NCBI GenBank assembly: GCA_015519985.1
Contig: WIAN01000043.1
Coordinates: 1-7,681, forward strand
Length of the DNA: 7,681 nucleotides
Reading direction: 5' to 3'
Source of the DNA: Candidatus Woesearchaeota archaeon
Lineage (GTDB): Archaea; Nanobdellota; Nanobdellia; Woesearchaeales; WAPJ01
Position numbers and translations under genes: made by a program. Under the pieces are notes generated by a model. The model was not told the DNA's origin, did not search any database, and saw only the letters and a list, made by a program, of their open reading frames with translations. Positions 6,273-7,681 of this stretch are shown one piece after another; the first letter of the stretch is position 1, and every line of letters begins with the position of its first letter.

Positions 6273-6749
6273 TTAACTCTTAAAAAATTCCGAAAAATAT
6301 CTTTCCGCAATTTCTTTTATTTCTGAGTCTATTCTTTCATAACTTCTGGTTGTGTTATTAGCATTACTAAGAATGTTTTTATTAGACAAATAAGGGAGTA
6401 CATATTCTTCTCTTTTTTCTTTTCCTGTTTTATATCCTATCAAATAAAGTTCTTTATCTCTAGTTTTTTCTCTATTAAGTATCCCTGCAACAAGACCTGA
6501 AATAAAATTTTCTAAATCTTCATTTCTTGGATTATTGCTTTTTTCAAAATACATTTTAACTTCTTCCGCAGTTGTTACATACATAACCTCAGAACTAGCT
6601 ATGTCACCGAGATGTTCGACTCTATCTTCTTTTGGGATCTCTATTTTAGAAAAAGAATCTACTTCTTTTTCTAACTCTTTCAATCCAAAACTAGCAAAAA
6701 GTAAATCTTCTAATCCTATTTCTATCTTATTTGGTTTTGTTTCAATCAT
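6273..6749 (-). CDS. Hypothetical protein, 158 aa, atypical base composition
   Basis: The family is not recognised. The protein is soluble and acidic to neutral, has no Cys residues, and shows no transmembrane segment or signal peptide. Visible stretches are an N-terminal amphipathic part (IEIGLEDLLFASFGLKELEK), a middle segment (EVMYVTTAEEVKMYF), a short hydrophobic helix (FISGLVAGILNRE), LYLIGYKTGKEKREEYVLPYL, and a charged C-terminal helix ending IAERYFSEFFKS. The start is secure: ATG at 6749 is preceded by a G5 site 7 bases away. About 29% of 420 bases counted by hand are G or C, against roughly 18-20% in sampled polymerase-like and PhoU gene lines. Ile codons are 8 ATA, 4 ATT and 1 ATC, unlike the ATT preference of the other two - strand genes. 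It also uses GCG, CTC and TCG, which are rare nearby. Recent acquisition or inversion is plausible. An antisense frame on the + strand (6535-6825) is taken to be its shadow. Confidence 0.75.
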   Translation of the reverse strand: MIETKPNKIEIGLEDLLFASFGLKELEKEVDSFSKIEIPKEDRVEHLGDIASSEVMYVTTAEEVKMYFEKSNNPRNEDLENFISGLVAGILNREKTRDKELYLIGYKTGKEKREEYVLPYLSNKNILSNANNTTRSYERIDSEIKEIAERYFSEFFKS

Positions 6750-6756
6750 AAAAAAT

Positions 6757-6761
6757 CCCCC
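6757..6761 (-). promoter_or_regulatory. G5 ribosome binding site for the 158-aa gene
   Basis: GGGGG followed by AT on the - strand lies 7 bases before the ATG at 6749. In this very AT-rich setting a run of five G residues stands out. It can pair with the pyrimidine-rich 3' end of 16S rRNA and fixes the start codon. Confidence 0.6.
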
Positions 6762-6812
6762 ATTATTATTTTTAAGTAGTACTCCTTTTATTTTGTTTAT
6801 ACCATTTAAATA

Positions 6813-6820
6813 TATTTATA
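6813..6820 (-). promoter_or_regulatory. TATA box for the 158-aa gene
   Basis: On the - strand TATAAATA lies within an AT-only stretch (6805-6824). A start of transcription about 26 bases further on would leave a leader of roughly 40 bases that includes the G5 ribosome binding site, a consistent arrangement. Confidence 0.4.
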
Positions 6821-6888
6821 TTTAAGAAAATACATTTTGTTTTAATATATTTAACACAAACTTTTTAAATAGTAAATGTTTCTAAAAC

Positions 6889-6898
6889 TATATAAAAA
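6889..6898 (+). promoter_or_regulatory. Candidate TATA box for gyrB (long leader)
   Basis: TATATAAAAA is preceded immediately by CTAAAAC, a plausible BRE. Transcription would start near 6915-6922, just before the hairpin at 6932-6952, giving gyrB a leader of about 145-150 bases. Closer to the start codon the AT-rich sequence offers only weak TATA-like matches, so a leaderless alternative cannot be excluded. Confidence 0.45.
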
Positions 6899-6928
6899 CG
6901 GCAAAAAATTATAAAAAAATCGTATTAA

Positions 6929-6961
6929 TTTTAGAAGGGAATTTTCCTTCTATTTCTAAAA
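6929..6961 (+). promoter_or_regulatory. Hairpin with two mutually exclusive stems upstream of gyrB
   Basis: TAGAAGG (6932-6938) and CCTTCTA (6946-6952) can form a perfect 7-bp stem around a 7-base loop. Alternatively TTTTAGAA (6929-6936) can pair with TTCTAAAA (6954-6961), which uses the left arm of the first stem. TTTCTAAAA itself also occurs next to the upstream TATA element (6879-6887). As RNA it would lie near the 5' end of the predicted gyrB leader and could act as a switch. As DNA it could be an operator or a supercoiling-sensitive cruciform. No known riboswitch class is recognised. Confidence 0.45.
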
Positions 6962-7066
6962 AAAAGCAATAAAAAAACAGTAAAGAAAAGTAAATCAAAA
7001 ATCAGAAAAAAATTAAACAAAATTAAATAAAAATTAGTTAAAATAATCTTAAAATTATAAAAAAAT

Positions 7067-7681
7067 ATGATAAAAATGGAAACAAAAAAACAAAACAAAA
7101 AAATAGAAAATAAAGAGGAAGAAAAAAAACAAAAAAATGAAGAAAATTCTTACACTGGAAAAAGCATAGAAGTATTAGAAGGATTAGAAGCAGTAAGAAA
7201 AAGACCTGGAATGTACATAGGAAGCACAGGAATAAGAGGATTACATCACTTAGTTTATGAAATAGTAGATAACTCTATAGATGAAGCAATGGCGGGACAT
7301 TGTGATACAATAAAAGTAACAGTGCATAAAGACAACTCAATAACAGTAGTAGATAATGGAAGAGGAATACCTGTAGATCTACACCCAAAATATAAAGTGC
7401 CTGCACTAGAAATAGTATTAACAAAACTACATGCAGGAGGAAAATTTTCAAAAGACAGCTACAAAGTTTCAGGAGGATTGCACGGAGTAGGAGTAAGCGT
7501 AGTAAATGCATTATCAAAAAAATTAGTAGCAAAAGTTTACAAAAATGATAAAATATACATACAAGAATATTCAAGAGGAAAAAAACTAACAGAAGTAAAA
7601 GAAGAAAAAAATACAACAGACATAAAAACAGGAACAGAAATAACTTTCAAACCAGATGAAGAAATATTTTCAGTATTAGAA
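7067..7681 (+). CDS. gyrB: DNA gyrase subunit B, N-terminal part (3' truncated by window)
   Basis: The frame runs 205 codons to the window edge with no stop. It covers the GHKL ATPase domain of GyrB, which binds and hydrolyses ATP to drive negative supercoiling with GyrA. Visible motifs are [20 protein letters not shown] (33-52), the N-box [13 protein letters not shown] (65-77) with the catalytic base E65 and Mg-binding N69, [11 protein letters not shown] (94-104) with adenine-contacting D96, the ATP lid region KLHAGGKF (120-127), [15 protein letters not shown] (136-150), and GTEITFKPD (189-197). All key ATPase residues are present. Residues 1-30 form a Lys/Glu/Asn-rich extension not found in typical GyrB, which normally starts near the SIEVLEG block. 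The ATG at 7067 is the first in frame; ATG at 7076 is also possible and no ribosome binding site decides. Gyrase in archaea derives from bacteria. Ile codons seen are ATA. Confidence 0.95.
   Translation, partial: MIKMETKKQNKKIENKEEEKKQKNEENSYTGKSIEVLEGLEAVRKRPGMYIGSTGIRGLHHLVYEIVDNSIDEAMAGHCDTIKVTVHKDNSITVVDNGRGIPVDLHPKYKVPALEIVLTKLHAGGKFSKDSYKVSGGLHGVGVSVVNALSKKLVAKVYKNDKIYIQEYSRGKKLTEVKEEKNTTDIKTGTEITFKPDEEIFSVLE

Larger units (their letters stand above)
6750..7066. other. Divergent intergenic region between the 158-aa gene and gyrB
   Basis: This 317-bp gap is the longest gene-free stretch in the window. Its left part holds the leader and TATA element of the 158-aa gene. The middle holds a strong + strand TATA element (6889-6898), a hairpin (6932-6952) and three TTTCTAAAA-type boxes. 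The right part (6962-7066) is A-rich, with no visible structure, ribosome binding site or open frame of any length. No tRNA or other known RNA gene is apparent. A 12-codon frame beginning at the ATG near 6876 ends before the hairpin and is probably chance. Confidence 0.6.

Noticed and set aside
6535..6825. A 96-codon + strand frame opposite the 158-aa gene
   Set aside because: The - strand gene has a strong ribosome binding site and sensible codons. The + frame runs out into the promoter region and has no ribosome binding site.
6932..6952. The hairpin as a bacterial-type intrinsic terminator
   Set aside because: No T-run follows on the + strand. On the - strand a T7 run is about 12 bases away and there is no - strand gene immediately upstream that would need terminating.
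6962..7066. A small RNA or tRNA gene in the A-rich part of the gyrB upstream region
   Set aside because: There is no tRNA-like G+C-rich stem, no B-box-like motif and no stable fold visible. In very AT-rich archaea structured RNA genes stand out as G+C islands, and none is here.
7275..7616. A 113-codon - strand frame within gyrB
   Set aside because: It is antisense to the unmistakable GyrB ATPase domain.

Overview
The window is about 20-25% G+C by eye and looks like a piece of an archaeal chromosome, most likely from a small-genome DPANN lineage (Woesearchaeota/Pacearchaeota-like; the lineage is inference). The archaeal evidence is a NOG1-type GTPase, a family B DNA polymerase relative of archaeal layout, an MCT-1-like PUA protein, an AbrB-PhoU fusion, TATA-box promoters and a GGTGAT ribosome binding site. 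DNA gyrase subunit B is also present; gyrase is of bacterial origin but is widespread in archaea.

Layout from left to right. Bases 3-191 (+) are the 3' end of a probable membrane protein, overlapping tail to tail with a NOG1-like GTPase gene (118-1257, -). A 63-bp divergent promoter with a tandem 10-bp repeat separates the GTPase from a 968-codon polymerase-like gene (1321-4227, +). Two small + strand genes follow: an 88-aa protein with a TTG start (4359-4625) and a PUA-domain RNA-binding protein (4712-5167). A short T-rich convergent terminator leads into an AbrB-PhoU regulator (5196-6200, -) and a 158-aa unrecognised protein (6273-6749, -). A 317-bp divergent intergenic region with a hairpin and repeated TTTCTAAAA boxes precedes gyrB (7067 to the window end, +, truncated by the window).

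The main discovery candidate is the 968-aa protein. It can be followed along the whole length of an archaeal family B DNA polymerase (N-terminal domain, exonuclease, palm, fingers, thumb), yet nearly every catalytic position of both the 3'-5' exonuclease and the polymerase is replaced. The frame is intact over 2.9 kb, so this looks like a selected, non-catalytic polymerase scaffold rather than a pseudogene. It recalls, in principle, the inactive C-terminal half of eukaryotic Pol epsilon and archaeal PolB2.

A second signal is codon use that follows the DNA strand. Genes on + use ATA for Ile, whereas the GTPase and PhoU genes on - use ATT, so the + strand carries A at silent sites whichever way a gene points. 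The 158-aa gene breaks this rule and is richer in G+C, which suggests a recent arrival or inversion.

The genes do not form one pathway. They are a mix of replication/topology (polymerase-like, gyrB), translation/ribosome assembly (NOG1-like, PUA) and probable phosphate regulation (AbrB-PhoU) functions.
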